A DNA stretch of 64,000 bases from Micrococcus sp. EYE_212 (GTDB lineage: Bacteria > Actinomycetota > Actinomycetes > Actinomycetales > Micrococcaceae): positions 248,001 to 312,000 of the forward strand of contig NZ_JAHXOZ010000001.1 in assembly GCF_023147585.1 (NCBI RefSeq), read 5' to 3'. A program made the translations under genes and the position numbers. Of the stretch, positions 36,271 through 44,793 are shown one piece after another. Within the stretch, counting starts at the first letter, position 1. Each line of letters begins with the position of its first letter. The notes under the pieces were generated by a model. That model saw only the letters and a program-made list of their open reading frames with translations, had not been told where the DNA came from and ran no database searches.

Positions 36271-36938
36271 GCGCCGTCACCGGCCCGTTCACGCCCGAGA
36301 CGCGGCACATCGCCGTCGTCTCCGGCGGCCTCGGGGAGTCGTCCCAGACCCGCATGCTCGCCGAGCGCCTCGCCGAGGCGGCCTCGAGCGCCCTCGCGGG
36401 CCGGGGCTCGGCCCCCGAGATCCACCTCATCACCCTGCGGGAGCTGGCGGTCGACGTCGCCCAGGCGCAGGTGACCGCCACCACCTCCCCGGCACTGCGC
36501 GCCGCGCTCGACGAGGTCGAGCAGGCCGACGCCGTCATCGCCGTCTCCCCCACCTTCAAGGCGTCCTATGCGGGCCTTTTCAAGGCCTTCTGGGACCTCG
36601 TGGACGACGACGCCGTGCGCGGCACCGCCGTGCTGCTCGGCGCGACCGGTGGCACCGCGCGGCACTCGCTCATGATCGACACCGCGATGCGGCCGCTCTT
36701 CTCCTACCTGCGCACGCGCATCATCCCCACGGCGGTGTTCGCCGCCTCGGACGACTGGGGCGAGGTGACCGGGGCCGCGGCGTCCATGCGGGACCACCCG
36801 CTGAGCGCGCGCATCGCGGCCGCAGGGAGGGACCTCGCCGAGGTCATGCTCCTGCGCCCCGCGCGGCCGCGCCGCGCGAAGGGCGAGGCAGAGCTGGAGG
36901 TGACTCCGTTTGACCAGCTCCTCAACCCCGGCGCCTGA
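36267..36938 (+). CDS. NAD(P)H-dependent FMN reductase
   Basis: 223 residues of the flavodoxin-like FMN-reductase family. HIAVVSGGLGESSQTRML is the phosphate-binding loop, VIAVSPTFKASYAGLFKAFWD the flavin-contact segment and LGATGGTARHS the next loop. It would supply reduced FMN to the LLM enzyme. The start overlaps the upstream gene by four bases; the C terminus overlaps marR by 29 bases. Confidence 0.85.
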   Translation: MSAVTGPFTPETRHIAVVSGGLGESSQTRMLAERLAEAASSALAGRGSAPEIHLITLRELAVDVAQAQVTATTSPALRAALDEVEQADAVIAVSPTFKASYAGLFKAFWDLVDDDAVRGTAVLLGATGGTARHSLMIDTAMRPLFSYLRTRIIPTAVFAASDDWGEVTGAAASMRDHPLSARIAAAGRDLAEVMLLRPARPRRAKGEAELEVTPFDQLLNPGA

Positions 36939-37443
36939 GCCGGTTCCCGGCTCCGCCGACGCCACGACGTGGTACGGCTCCGCCCCCGAGGACCGCAGGC
37001 CTGAGGGTGCGGCCCAGCAGGCGTGGCGCGCGTACTTCGAGTCCACCCAGATGCTCTCCGAGCTGCTCGAGCGCGGACTGAAGCGGGACGCCGGGCTCTC
37101 GCTGGCCGACTACAACCTGCTGCTGCTCCTCTACGAGTCCCCCGATGGCCGCCTGCGCCTCGGAGAGCTCGCCGGGCGCATGGTCTTCTCCCCCTCGCGC
37201 ATGACGTACCAGGTCAAGAGCCTCGTGGCCCGCGGCCTGATCGAGCGCCACCCCGCGGAACGGGACCGGCGCGGATTCGAGGCTGTGATCACGGACGAGG
37301 GCCGCCGCGCCTTCCGCCGCGCAGCCGTCCATCACGCGCGCGAGATCGACGACCTCTTCCTCAGCGCCCTGGAGCCCGGGGAGGCGGAGACCCTCGGCCG
37401 GGTGTTCTCCCGGCTCGGCCACCGCCTCGAGGGGCGGTGCTGA
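36910..37443 (+). CDS. MarR-family transcriptional regulator
   Basis: 177 residues. The winged helix has LADYNLLLLLYESPDGRLRL, then recognition helix SPSRMTYQVKSLVARGLIER and wing ERDRRGFEAVITDEGR. A 40-residue N-terminal arm precedes it. The TTG start at 36910 is supported by a near-perfect GGAGGTGA (36896-36903) inside the FMN reductase gene and by the 29-base overlap. Probably represses its own operon. Confidence 0.85.
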   Translation: MTSSSTPAPEPVPGSADATTWYGSAPEDRRPEGAAQQAWRAYFESTQMLSELLERGLKRDAGLSLADYNLLLLLYESPDGRLRLGELAGRMVFSPSRMTYQVKSLVARGLIERHPAERDRRGFEAVITDEGRRAFRRAAVHHAREIDDLFLSALEPGEAETLGRVFSRLGHRLEGRC

Positions 37444-37450
37444 CGCACCA

Positions 37451-37481
37451 GGCCCGGTGATCCTCGCGGAATCACCGGGCC
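37451..37481. terminator. Hairpin between marR and the protease gene
   Basis: 11-bp perfect arms (37451-37461, 37471-37481) with a nine-base loop, placed seven bases after marR and 33 bases before the convergent protease stop. Confidence 0.6.
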
Positions 37482-37514
37482 CGGTGTGCTGCTGTGGCCG
37501 TGAAGCCGGACGGA

Positions 37515-38825
37515 TCAGCCGATGCGCTGGCCGCCCAGGGTCACCACCGTGTCCGCGGGGGCGTCGGCGGAGCTGACCGCGATCACCTTCACGGAGCCGC
37601 CGGCGGGGACGTCCGCGGGGACGTTGATCCAGGCCATCGGCTGCACGGTGTGCAGCTGCATCTCGCCCAGCACGGCGCCGTCCGCGTCCAGGGCGTAGAC
37701 CTTCATGTACTCGAAACGGCCCTCGTCCGTGGTGATCTGGGTGCGGGTGCCGCGGGCCACGCCCTCGGCGGCGGTGTAGGTCACCTCGGTGGTGAGGTGC
37801 GGGGCCGGCGTGGCCTTGGCGGGAGCGGAGGCCTTGGCCTTGGCCTTGGCCTTGGCGGGAGCGGAGGCCTTGGCCGGAGCCTCAGCCTTGGCCGCGGCGG
37901 GAGCCTTGGCGGCCTTCTTCTCCGCCGCAGCCTTCTTCTCGGCGACGGCCTTCTTCTCCGCGGCCGCCTTCGCCTCCTGCTTCGCGATCAGCTCGTCGGC
38001 GATCTCCTTCTGCTCCTCCGCCGGGATCGTCGTGACCTCGGACTCGGCCACAGGGGCCGCTCCGGCAGTGGGCATGTCGGCGGCGTGCTTCGGGGCGGGG
38101 CGCGCGGCGTGCTTGGGGGCGGGGCGGGGGGTCTTGCCGGACGTCGCCGAGGAGGCCTTGGCGGCGTCGAGGGCACGGGTCGACTCGATCGGGACCATGA
38201 TCGAGGACATGGCCTTCGCGTCGCAGCTGACCGCCTCGCCGTCCTCGTCGAAGGTCACCGGCGCGACGCCCGAGATGACGCCCACCACGCGCTGCTGCGC
38301 GTCGTAGACCGCTCCGCCCGAGTCGCCGGGGTGGGTGGTGGCGGCGTCGAGGGCGACCTGGTCGGCATAGCCGTCGGCGCACACGGCGTCGCTGTCGAAC
38401 GCGTGGGCATGGCTCAGGGAGTTGGGGTGGCCCATCGGGACGGAGGAGCCGTGCGTGTACACGGTCTCGCCCGCCTCCACGGAGGCGGCGGGCCGGGTGG
38501 CCCAGTCGCCGACCACGCGGACGTCCTCGGCCAGGCCGATGCGCACCAGGTCCACGCCGGACTCGCCGGGCAGGGCGGTGACGGTGCCGATGCGCGCGCC
38601 CTCGGCGGAGCGCACCGGGGAGCCGACCTCCCACACGGCCCCGCCGCAGTGGGCCGCGGTGTAGGCGGTGGACTCGTCCACGATGGTCAGGCTGCACGCC
38701 CCGGCCGGCGCCGAGAGCGCCGATCCCTGGGTGAGCGGGGTGGACGCGAGGGCGGGGCCGGCGGCGGCCACCGCCACGGCGCCCAGCGCGGCGGTGGCCG
38801 CGCCGGTCAGGGTTCTGCTTCTCAT
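37515..38825 (-). CDS. Secreted trypsin-like serine protease with Ala/Lys/Pro-rich stalk
   Basis: 436 residues. A signal peptide (cleavage after ALA near 27) precedes an S1 fold with His59 (TAAHC), Asp92 (GVDLVRI) and Ser169 (HPGDSGGAV), all in place. Residues ~235-355 form a low-complexity stalk of AEKK and PAK repeats that could cross the cell wall. A C-terminal beta-rich domain of about 80 residues follows. No LPXTG sorting motif. ATG 38825 has GGAGGAGAT upstream. The stalk DNA includes a tandem GCCTTG array (hexamer, about four copies) and a 26-base direct repeat. Confidence 0.85.
   Translation of the reverse strand: MRSRTLTGAATAALGAVAVAAAGPALASTPLTQGSALSAPAGACSLTIVDESTAYTAAHCGGAVWEVGSPVRSAEGARIGTVTALPGESGVDLVRIGLAEDVRVVGDWATRPAASVEAGETVYTHGSSVPMGHPNSLSHAHAFDSDAVCADGYADQVALDAATTHPGDSGGAVYDAQQRVVGVISGVAPVTFDEDGEAVSCDAKAMSSIMVPIESTRALDAAKASSATSGKTPRPAPKHAARPAPKHAADMPTAGAAPVAESEVTTIPAEEQKEIADELIAKQEAKAAAEKKAVAEKKAAAEKKAAKAPAAAKAEAPAKASAPAKAKAKAKASAPAKATPAPHLTTEVTYTAAEGVARGTRTQITTDEGRFEYMKVYALDADGAVLGEMQLHTVQPMAWINVPADVPAGGSVKVIAVSSADAPADTVVTLGGQRIG
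37815..37875. repeat. Repeats encoding the protease stalk
   Basis: The hexamer GGCCTT is repeated in tandem at about 37831-37856, and a 26-base segment containing GGCGGGAGCGGAGGCC occurs twice around it. On the minus strand these encode Ala-Lys and Pro-Ala-Lys units. Unit number could vary between strains by slippage. Confidence 0.75.
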
Positions 38826-38959
38826 GACATCTCCTCCAGATGGATGCCTAGGACCGGCCGGAAGTGCACGGTCGTCCAGGGCGGGGCGGCCGAAACGGCG
38901 GCGCCCCTCCCCCACCACGGTAGCCGATGGGGGTCGGCACGCCCATGGGAGCGCGGGGC

Positions 38960-39925
38960 TCAGGGCCGGCGGACGGTGATCTCCACGGAGTCGGCCCGCT
39001 CAGCCAGCAGGAGCAGGTCCGACAGCACCATGCGCAGCGTGGCCGACATGAGCCGCACGTCGGCGTCGTCCACGCCGCGGGTCGGCATGGCCACGACCTT
39101 GAGCTCCGGGCCCGAGCCGCCGCCGTTCATCACCGCGCCGGACGCCGTGCGCGTCGCGACGCCGGATCCCGGCGCGAGGCCGAGGTTCAGCAGGTGCGGC
39201 ACGAGGTCCGCGACCTCCGCGATCTCATCGGCCACCTCCTGGTCCACGTACGACGGCGTCCACTCCTCCTGCTGTGCGAGCGCCCACACGGCGGGGCGGC
39301 GCACCACGTAGGTGTGCTCGGCGCCGGCGTCGACCACCACGAGCTCACATCCCTCGTCCACCGCCGAGAGGCACGCCCGCGGCATCCACACGGCCACCGG
39401 CCGCGCCTCGGGGTTCCACGCCGTGAGGGCGGGCACGTTCGTGAACACGGGCAGGGCGGCGCGGCCGTCGGCGGCGCGCAGGGTCACCAGGGCGACGTCG
39501 GCCGCCTTGTCCCCGTGCGCGCCGACCTCGTGCCCGTGGCCGGCGTGGTCCGCGTGGTCGTGCACGTCCGCCTCGTCGACCGCGAGCGTCGGGACCACGG
39601 CGGCGAAGACCCGGATGTGCCCGAGCACCGCGGAGACGTCCTGCTCGGTGGCCTCCGAGCGGGCGAGCCGCTCCATGACGTCGGTCCACCGGGCGTCGGC
39701 GGTGCCGTCGTCGGCGTCGAACGCGTGCAGCGGATTGGCGGAGCCGTCCACGCCGCCGCCGGCGAGGTCGCGGCCCTCCCACGGGACGCCGGCCGTGTCC
39801 GCGACGTTCTCCCCGGCCGTCTTCTCCCGCATCCGGTCCAGCGCGGCGCGGATGTGCCCCGGCAGCTCCCGCGATGCCGGCCGCTCGAGCGCGACGGTCT
39901 CCTCGTGCGCGGAGTCCGCGCTCAT
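38960..39925 (-). CDS. SseB-family protein
   Basis: 321 residues. The SseB N-terminal-type domain occupies about 95-235 ([21 protein letters not shown]), followed by a C-terminal domain ([28 protein letters not shown]). The 90 residues before it are charged, with an unusual His/Asp-rich run ([14 protein letters not shown]) that could bind metal. Function unknown. Its position directly after priA, overlapping by four bases, is conserved in actinobacterial his operons. Confidence 0.75.
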   Translation of the reverse strand: MSADSAHEETVALERPASRELPGHIRAALDRMREKTAGENVADTAGVPWEGRDLAGGGVDGSANPLHAFDADDGTADARWTDVMERLARSEATEQDVSAVLGHIRVFAAVVPTLAVDEADVHDHADHAGHGHEVGAHGDKAADVALVTLRAADGRAALPVFTNVPALTAWNPEARPVAVWMPRACLSAVDEGCELVVVDAGAEHTYVVRRPAVWALAQQEEWTPSYVDQEVADEIAEVADLVPHLLNLGLAPGSGVATRTASGAVMNGGGSGPELKVVAMPTRGVDDADVRLMSATLRMVLSDLLLLAERADSVEITVRRP

Positions 39926-40707
39926 TCGGCCACCGCGAAGGGGTGCGCGGCCCGCGCCTCGTCCACCGTGGAGCCGCCGGCCACCGCGAGCGCCTGCTCG
40001 AGGCTGAACCGGCCCGCGTAGAGGGCCTTGCCCATGATGGCTCCCTCGACGCCGTCCCCCACCATCCCCGCGAGCGCGGCGACGTCCTCGAGCGAGGAGA
40101 TGCCGCCGGAGGCGACCACGGGCTTGGCCGTCTTCGCGCACAGCTGCGCGAGGAGCTCGGTGTTCGGCCCCTTCAGGGTGCCGTCCTTCGTGACGTCGGT
40201 GACCACGTAGCGGGCGCAGCCGGCGTCCTCGAGGCGGGCCAGGACCTCCCAGAGGTCGCCGCCCTCCTTCGTCCAGCCGCGGGCCGCGAGGGTGGTGCCG
40301 CGCACGTCCAGGCCCACGGCCACCTGCTCGCCGTGGCGCTCGATCACGCGCGCCGTCCACGCCGGGTCCTCCAGGGCCGCGGTGCCGAGGTTCACTCGGG
40401 TCGCGCCCATCTCGAGGGCCCCCTCGAGGGACGCGTCGTCGCGGATGCCGCCGGAGAGCTCGATCTTCACGCCGAGCTCCTCCACCACGCGGCGCATGAC
40501 GTCGCGGTTGTCCCCGCGGCCGAACGCGGCGTCGAGGTCCACGAGGTGGATCCACTCGGCGCCGGCGCGCTGCCAGTCGAGGGCCGCGGTGAGCGGGTCG
40601 CCGTAGGAGGTGGCGGAGCCGGCCTCCCCCTGGACGAGACGGACGGCGCGGCCGTCCTGCACGTCCACGGCGGGCAGCAGCTCGAGGGCGGGGGTGTTCG
40701 GGGTCAT
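39922..40707 (-). CDS. priA: Dual-substrate phosphoribosyl isomerase PriA (HisA/TrpF)
   Basis: 261-residue (beta/alpha)8 barrel. The catalytic Asp pair is in [13 protein letters not shown] and [14 protein letters not shown], and both phosphate-binding GG motifs ([17 protein letters not shown]) are seen. In actinobacteria this enzyme usually replaces both HisA and TrpF, acting in histidine and tryptophan synthesis. GAGAGG lies six bases before ATG. Confidence 0.9.
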   Translation of the reverse strand: MTPNTPALELLPAVDVQDGRAVRLVQGEAGSATSYGDPLTAALDWQRAGAEWIHLVDLDAAFGRGDNRDVMRRVVEELGVKIELSGGIRDDASLEGALEMGATRVNLGTAALEDPAWTARVIERHGEQVAVGLDVRGTTLAARGWTKEGGDLWEVLARLEDAGCARYVVTDVTKDGTLKGPNTELLAQLCAKTAKPVVASGGISSLEDVAALAGMVGDGVEGAIMGKALYAGRFSLEQALAVAGGSTVDEARAAHPFAVAE

Positions 40708-40717
40708 GGGGTACCTC

Positions 40718-40876
40718 TCAGCGGGAGACGGTCAGGAAGGCGGCGGCGATCGCCATGGCGGCGAGCACGAGGGCGATGACGACGGCCCACCCGGGGGCCT
40801 TCTGCGTGCGCATCGACCAGGCGGCACCGAGCAGGATGCCGCCGAGGGCGAGGTAGAGGACGGACCAGTAGGGCAT
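40718..40876 (-). CDS. Small two-helix membrane protein within the his operon
   Basis: 52 residues: an N-terminal helix (about 4-20), a short charged turn (MRTQKAPG) and a second helix (about 29-48). ATG 40876 overlaps the hisH stop by one base (TGATG) and priA starts 10 bases downstream, so it is translated as part of the his operon. No known role in histidine synthesis. Confidence 0.7.
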   Translation of the reverse strand: MPYWSVLYLALGGILLGAAWSMRTQKAPGWAVVIALVLAAMAIAAAFLTVSR

Positions 40877-41535
40877 CAGAGGGTCTCCAGCCAGTTGCGG
40901 AGCAGCGCCTGCCCGGCCTCGCCGGACTTCTCGGGGTGGAACTGCGTGGCGGACAGCGGCCCGTTCTCCACGGCGGCGACGAAGTCCGCGCCGTGGTGCG
41001 CCCACGTCACCTGCGGGGGGCGCATGGTGGGGATGGTCTGCTCGAACTCCCAGCGCAGCACGCCGTAGGAGTGGACGAAGTAGAACCGCTCGTCCTCGAT
41101 CCCCCGGAACAGCGCGGAGTCCTCCGGCGGGCGGACGGTGTTCCAGCCCATGTGGGGCAGGACCTCGGCCGGGAGCTCCTCGACCACGCCGGGCCACTCC
41201 CCCATGCCCTGGGTCCGCTCGCCGTGCTCCACCCCGGCGTCGAAGAGGACCTGATGGCCCACGCAGATGCCCAGCACGGGGCGACCACCGGCCACGCGGC
41301 GGCCGATCCAGCGGGTGCCGCCGACCTCGGTGAGGGCGCGCATCACCGAGGCGTAGGCGCCCACGCCGGGCACGAGCAGCCCGTCCGCGTCCAGCACGGC
41401 GTCCGGATCCCGGGTGAGCTCGACGACGGCCCCGGCGCGCTCGAGGGCGCGCACAGCCGAGTGCACGTTGCCGGAGCCGTAGTCCAGGACGGCGACGCGC
41501 GGGCGCACCCCGGGCACGGACGTGGGCGCCGCCAT
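40876..41535 (-). CDS. hisH: Imidazole glycerol phosphate synthase, glutaminase subunit
   Basis: 219 residues. Class I glutamine amidotransferase triad: Cys in [16 protein letters not shown], His and Glu in [10 protein letters not shown]. It gives ammonia to HisF, whose gene is not in the window. The nucleophile loop CVGHQ differs from the more usual CLGMQ. ATG overlaps the hisB stop by one base. Confidence 0.92.
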   Translation of the reverse strand: MAAPTSVPGVRPRVAVLDYGSGNVHSAVRALERAGAVVELTRDPDAVLDADGLLVPGVGAYASVMRALTEVGGTRWIGRRVAGGRPVLGICVGHQVLFDAGVEHGERTQGMGEWPGVVEELPAEVLPHMGWNTVRPPEDSALFRGIEDERFYFVHSYGVLRWEFEQTIPTMRPPQVTWAHHGADFVAAVENGPLSATQFHPEKSGEAGQALLRNWLETL

Positions 41536-42152
41536 CAGAGCGCGCCCTTCGTGGAGGGCACGTCGTCCACTCGCGGATCGTCCTCGACGGCCGCGCGCAG
41601 GGCGCGGGCGAACGCCTTGAACTGGGCCTCCACGATGTGGTGGGGGTCGCGGCCGCGGACGACGTCCATGTGCAGGCAGATGGCCGCGTGCTGCGTGATC
41701 GACTCGAAGACGTGCCGGGTCAGGGAGCCGGTGAAGTGGCCTCCGATGAGGTGGTACTGCTGCCCGTCCGGCTCGCCCTCGTGCACCAGGTACGGACGCC
41801 CGGAGACGTCCACGACGGCGCGCGCGAGCGCCTCGTCCAACGGCACGGAGGCCTCGCCGAAGCGGCGGATGCCCCGCTTGTCCCCGAGGGCGACGCGGAG
41901 CACCTCGCCGAGCGTGATCGCGACGTCCTCCACCGTGTGGTGCACGTCGATGTGGGTGTCCCCCGTGGCGCGGACCCTGAGGTCGATCCGCGAATGGCGC
42001 GAGAGCGCCGTGAGCATGTGGTCGTAGAACGGGACACCCGTGGAGATGTCCGCGGCGCCGGAGCCGTCCAGGTCCATCTCCACGTGCACGTCCGACTCGC
42101 TCGTGGTGCGCTCCATGCGCGCCCGGCGTCCGGAGATCAGCTCGGCTTCCAC
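41535..42152 (-). CDS. hisB: Imidazoleglycerol-phosphate dehydratase
   Basis: 205 residues. Metal-binding motifs [25 protein letters not shown] and the second-half [15 protein letters not shown] are complete; this is the monofunctional form without the phosphatase domain (supplied by HisN elsewhere). GTG 42152 has AGGAGGA four bases upstream. It is 104 bases after hisC. Confidence 0.93.
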   Translation of the reverse strand: MEAELISGRRARMERTTSESDVHVEMDLDGSGAADISTGVPFYDHMLTALSRHSRIDLRVRATGDTHIDVHHTVEDVAITLGEVLRVALGDKRGIRRFGEASVPLDEALARAVVDVSGRPYLVHEGEPDGQQYHLIGGHFTGSLTRHVFESITQHAAICLHMDVVRGRDPHHIVEAQFKAFARALRAAVEDDPRVDDVPSTKGAL

Positions 42153-42256
42153 GGGTCCTCCTGGGGATACGGGGTGACGGTCGCATCCATCCTAGGTTCG
42201 GCGGCGCATGCCCGGCCGCGCGCGTCGTTGCGTCTCGCGCGGCGGCCGGCGCGGGG

Positions 42257-43372
42257 TCACCGTGCACCCGCGGCGAGGGCCTCCTCAAGGGCGGTGAGGA
42301 ACGCGGTGGTCTCCTCCTCCGTGCCCGCGGTGACGCGCAGGTGGTGCGGGATGCCGACGTCGCGCACCAGCACCCCCCGCTCGAGGAGCGCCTCCCACAC
42401 GGCGTGCGCGTCCTCCAGGTGGCCGAAGAAGACGAAGTTCGAGTCCGAGACGGCCGGGTCCAGGCCCAGCTCGCGCAGCCGGGCCACGATCCGGTCGCGC
42501 TGGGCCTTGATGTCCGCCACGGTCTCCAGGAGCGTCTCCACGTGCTCGAGGGCGGCGATCGCGGTGGCCTGCGTGACCGAGGAGAGGTGATAGGGCAGGC
42601 GCACGAGGCGCAGGGCATCCGCCACGGCCGGGTCCGCGGCGAGGTAGCCGAGGCGGGCGCCGGCCAGGGCGAACGCCTTGGACATGGTGCGGGTGACGAT
42701 GAGCCGCTCGCGCCCCTCCAGGAGGGTGAGGGCCGAGGGCGTGCCGTCGAGCGCGAACTCGGCGTAGGCCTCGTCCACGACCACCATGGCGCCCGGGCCG
42801 CCCTCGGCCTCGTTCCGGGCCTGGGCGGTGTAGACGGCCTCGATCACGTCCAGCCCGAGGGCGGTGCCCGTGGGGTTGTTGGGCGAGGCGAGGAAGACGA
42901 GGTTCGGACGGTGCTCGCGCACCATGGCCGCGGCATGCTCGGCCGAGAGGGTGTGGTCCGCGGCGCGCCCGCCGTCGACGAATGCCGTGTCCGTGCCCGC
43001 GGCCAGCAGCGGATACATGGAGTAGGAGGGGAGGAAGCTGAGGACGCTGCGGCGCGGCCCGCCGAAGGCCTGGAGGATCTGCTGGAGCACCTCGTTGGAG
43101 CCGTTGGCCGCCCACACGTGTGCCGCGGTCAGCCCGTGGCCGAGGTACCCGGCCAGGCTCTCCCGCAGCCGGGTGAACTCGCGGTCCGGGTAGCGGTTCA
43201 GCCCCCCGGCGACCTGCGCCACCCGTGCCACGACGGCCTCCGCGACCTCCGGGGGGACGGGGTGCGTGTTCTCGTTCGTGTTGAGCATGAACGGCACGTC
43301 CAGCTGGGGGGCGCCGTAGGGGCTCTGCCCGCGCAGGCCCTCGCGCAGCGGGAGGGAGCTCAGATCGGTCAT
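42257..43372 (-). CDS. hisC: Histidinol-phosphate aminotransferase
   Basis: 371 residues, fold-type I PLP enzyme. The Schiff-base lysine is in [17 protein letters not shown], with [13 protein letters not shown] and VVDEAYAEF in the cofactor site. ATG 43372 is chosen because a -10 box ends seven bases before it; ATG 43381 is nine bases further upstream and would overlap that box. First gene of the local his cluster. Confidence 0.92.
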   Translation of the reverse strand: MTDLSSLPLREGLRGQSPYGAPQLDVPFMLNTNENTHPVPPEVAEAVVARVAQVAGGLNRYPDREFTRLRESLAGYLGHGLTAAHVWAANGSNEVLQQILQAFGGPRRSVLSFLPSYSMYPLLAAGTDTAFVDGGRAADHTLSAEHAAAMVREHRPNLVFLASPNNPTGTALGLDVIEAVYTAQARNEAEGGPGAMVVVDEAYAEFALDGTPSALTLLEGRERLIVTRTMSKAFALAGARLGYLAADPAVADALRLVRLPYHLSSVTQATAIAALEHVETLLETVADIKAQRDRIVARLRELGLDPAVSDSNFVFFGHLEDAHAVWEALLERGVLVRDVGIPHHLRVTAGTEEETTAFLTALEEALAAGAR

Positions 43373-43379
43373 ACGGGCC

Positions 43380-43385
43380 ATTCTA
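43380..43385 (-). promoter_or_regulatory. -10 box TAGAAT giving a leaderless hisC mRNA
   Basis: Minus-strand TAGAAT, seven bases (GGCCCGT), then ATG 43372. Confidence 0.6.
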
Positions 43386-43429
43386 GGAACGGGAGCACGC
43401 CGAGCGCGCCGTGAGTCGCCGGCCAGCCC

Positions 43430-43801
43430 TCAGTCCCCCGCGGGCACGAACAGGGACTCGCCCAGCTCGAGCTCCCGGCCCTCCAGGCTGTTCAGCTCGG
43501 CGATCCGCGTCATGGTGGTGAAGGGGTCCTCCTCCGGCGCAGCCTCGGCGGCGATGGACCACAGGCTGTCCCCCGGCATGACCGTGACGGTCTCCAGGCG
43601 CGCGCCCGGACCCTCGGAGGAGACCGCCGCAGGGGAGGTGAGGACGCCCGCGAGGAACGCCGCGACGACGGTGAGCACGGCCGCCGCCAGCATGAGCGGA
43701 AGCCCGCGGAGCACGAGACGGCCGCGCCTGTTGAGGCGGAACCCGCTCGGAGCGGGGCGAGCGGGGACGGGACGGGAGAGAGCTGCGGTCAGGGTGGTCA
43801 T
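43430..43801 (-). CDS. LysM-domain membrane protein, probable SOS cell-division inhibitor
   Basis: 123 residues from ATG 43801: a basic cytoplasmic N terminus, one helix (about 32-52), then a LysM domain (VTVMPGDSLWSIAAEA...LELGESLFVPAG). The layout and the position divergent from lexA match the YneA/DivS/Rv2719c group, which delay division after DNA damage (family knowledge). LexA-box-like sites lie directly upstream. The ribosome-binding site is GGAGGAAGG. Confidence 0.78.
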   Translation of the reverse strand: MTTLTAALSRPVPARPAPSGFRLNRRGRLVLRGLPLMLAAAVLTVVAAFLAGVLTSPAAVSSEGPGARLETVTVMPGDSLWSIAAEAAPEEDPFTTMTRIAELNSLEGRELELGESLFVPAGD

Positions 43802-43836
43802 GGTGATGGTCGCCTTCCTCCCGCTGCGGGCGGGAA

Positions 43837-43863
43837 TTCGAACGTGTGCTCGAACATGTTCGA
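43837..43863. promoter_or_regulatory. LexA boxes between the LysM gene and lexA
   Basis: CGAACGTGTGCTCG (43839-43852) is one base off the SOS box CGAAC-N4-GTTCG. It overlaps a perfect 14-base palindrome TCGAACATGTTCGA (43850-43863) whose half-sites are two bases apart. A third, weaker site CGAACATATCTTTG lies at 43907-43920, covering the -35 of the lexA promoter. A minus-strand -10 TAGACA (43874-43869) suits the LysM gene. Confidence 0.65.
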
Positions 43864-43917
43864 ATCCATGTCTAGCACACACCTTCGAGACACGCCCAGC
43901 GTGGATCGAACATATCT

Positions 43918-43946
43918 TTGGATCCGGTGACGGACTCCACTAGGGT
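43918..43946 (+). promoter_or_regulatory. Promoter of lexA (TTGGAT-N17-TAGGGT)
   Basis: TTGGAT (43918-43923) and TAGGGT (43941-43946) are separated by 17 bases; start near 43953. The -35 box overlaps the weak LexA site at 43907-43920, consistent with autoregulation. Confidence 0.5.
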
Positions 43947-44048
43947 CGAGGGCACCGGACGTGCTCCGACCCGCGGTGGATCGCCTTCAGGGCAAGACCA
44001 TCAGCTGGGGTGGACACGCTAAGCGACCTCGGGAGAACGGACCGCCGC

Positions 44049-44771
44049 ATGGCCACCCCTGACCACCAGACCCCAGCCGGGTCCGCCCCCTCGCTCACGT
44101 CCCGCCAGCGGCGGATCGTGGAGACCATCCGCCACGCGATCGCGGAGTGCGGCTACCCCCCCTCCATGCGGGAGATCGGGGACGCGGCGGGCCTCGCCTC
44201 GCTCTCCTCCGTCACGCATCAGCTCGGCCAGCTCGAGCGCTTCGGCTACATCCGCCGCGATCCGGGCCGCCCCCGCGCGCTCGAGGTGCTGCTGGCCGAG
44301 GACGGGACGACGCTGACTGCCGAGACGGCCTCCCCCGTCGCCCCGGTCTCCGAGCTCCCCCAGATCCCCTCGTGGCACACGGACGCCGCCGAGGGCGACG
44401 CCGTCTCCATCCCGTGGGTGGGTCGGATCGCGGCCGGCGGCCCCATCCTCGCCGAGCAGCAGGTGGAGGAGGTCATGACGATCCCGCGCCGCCTCACGGG
44501 TGAGGGCGAGCTGTTCATGCTCCGCGTCTCCGGCGACTCGATGGTGGACGCCGCCATCTGCGACGGCGACTGGGTGGTGGTGCGCCGGCAGGAGACCGCG
44601 GACAACGGGGACATCGTGGCCGCGCTGCTCGACGACGAGTCCACCGTGAAGACCTTCCGCCAGCGCGACGGCCACACGTGGCTGCTCCCCCAGAACACCG
44701 CCTACGAGCCCATCATGGGTGACCACGCGACCATCATGGGCCGCGTGGTCACCGTGCTGCGGGCGCTCTGA
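44049..44771 (+). CDS. lexA: LexA repressor
   Basis: 240 residues. The N-terminal winged helix ([39 protein letters not shown]) binds CGAAC-type boxes. The autocleavage site Ala129-Gly130 lies in RIAAGGP. The catalytic Ser164 ([14 protein letters not shown]) and Lys201 (STVKTF) form the dyad. RecA-stimulated self-cleavage opens the SOS regulon. ATG 44049 fits the family length; an in-frame GTG at 44010 would add 13 residues. Confidence 0.94.
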   Translation: MATPDHQTPAGSAPSLTSRQRRIVETIRHAIAECGYPPSMREIGDAAGLASLSSVTHQLGQLERFGYIRRDPGRPRALEVLLAEDGTTLTAETASPVAPVSELPQIPSWHTDAAEGDAVSIPWVGRIAAGGPILAEQQVEEVMTIPRRLTGEGELFMLRVSGDSMVDAAICDGDWVVVRRQETADNGDIVAALLDDESTVKTFRQRDGHTWLLPQNTAYEPIMGDHATIMGRVVTVLRAL

Positions 44772-44793
44772 ACGGCGCCCGCGGCGCAGACGG

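Noticed and set aside
37468-37493. GGAAT-N18-GCT resembling a SigR promoter
   Set aside because: It lies inside the hairpin after marR and points into the end of the convergent protease gene, with no gene to drive.
43833-43860. GGAAT-N20-GTT towards lexA
   Set aside because: Spacing is two bases too long and the GTT is part of the LexA palindrome, so the match is probably chance.
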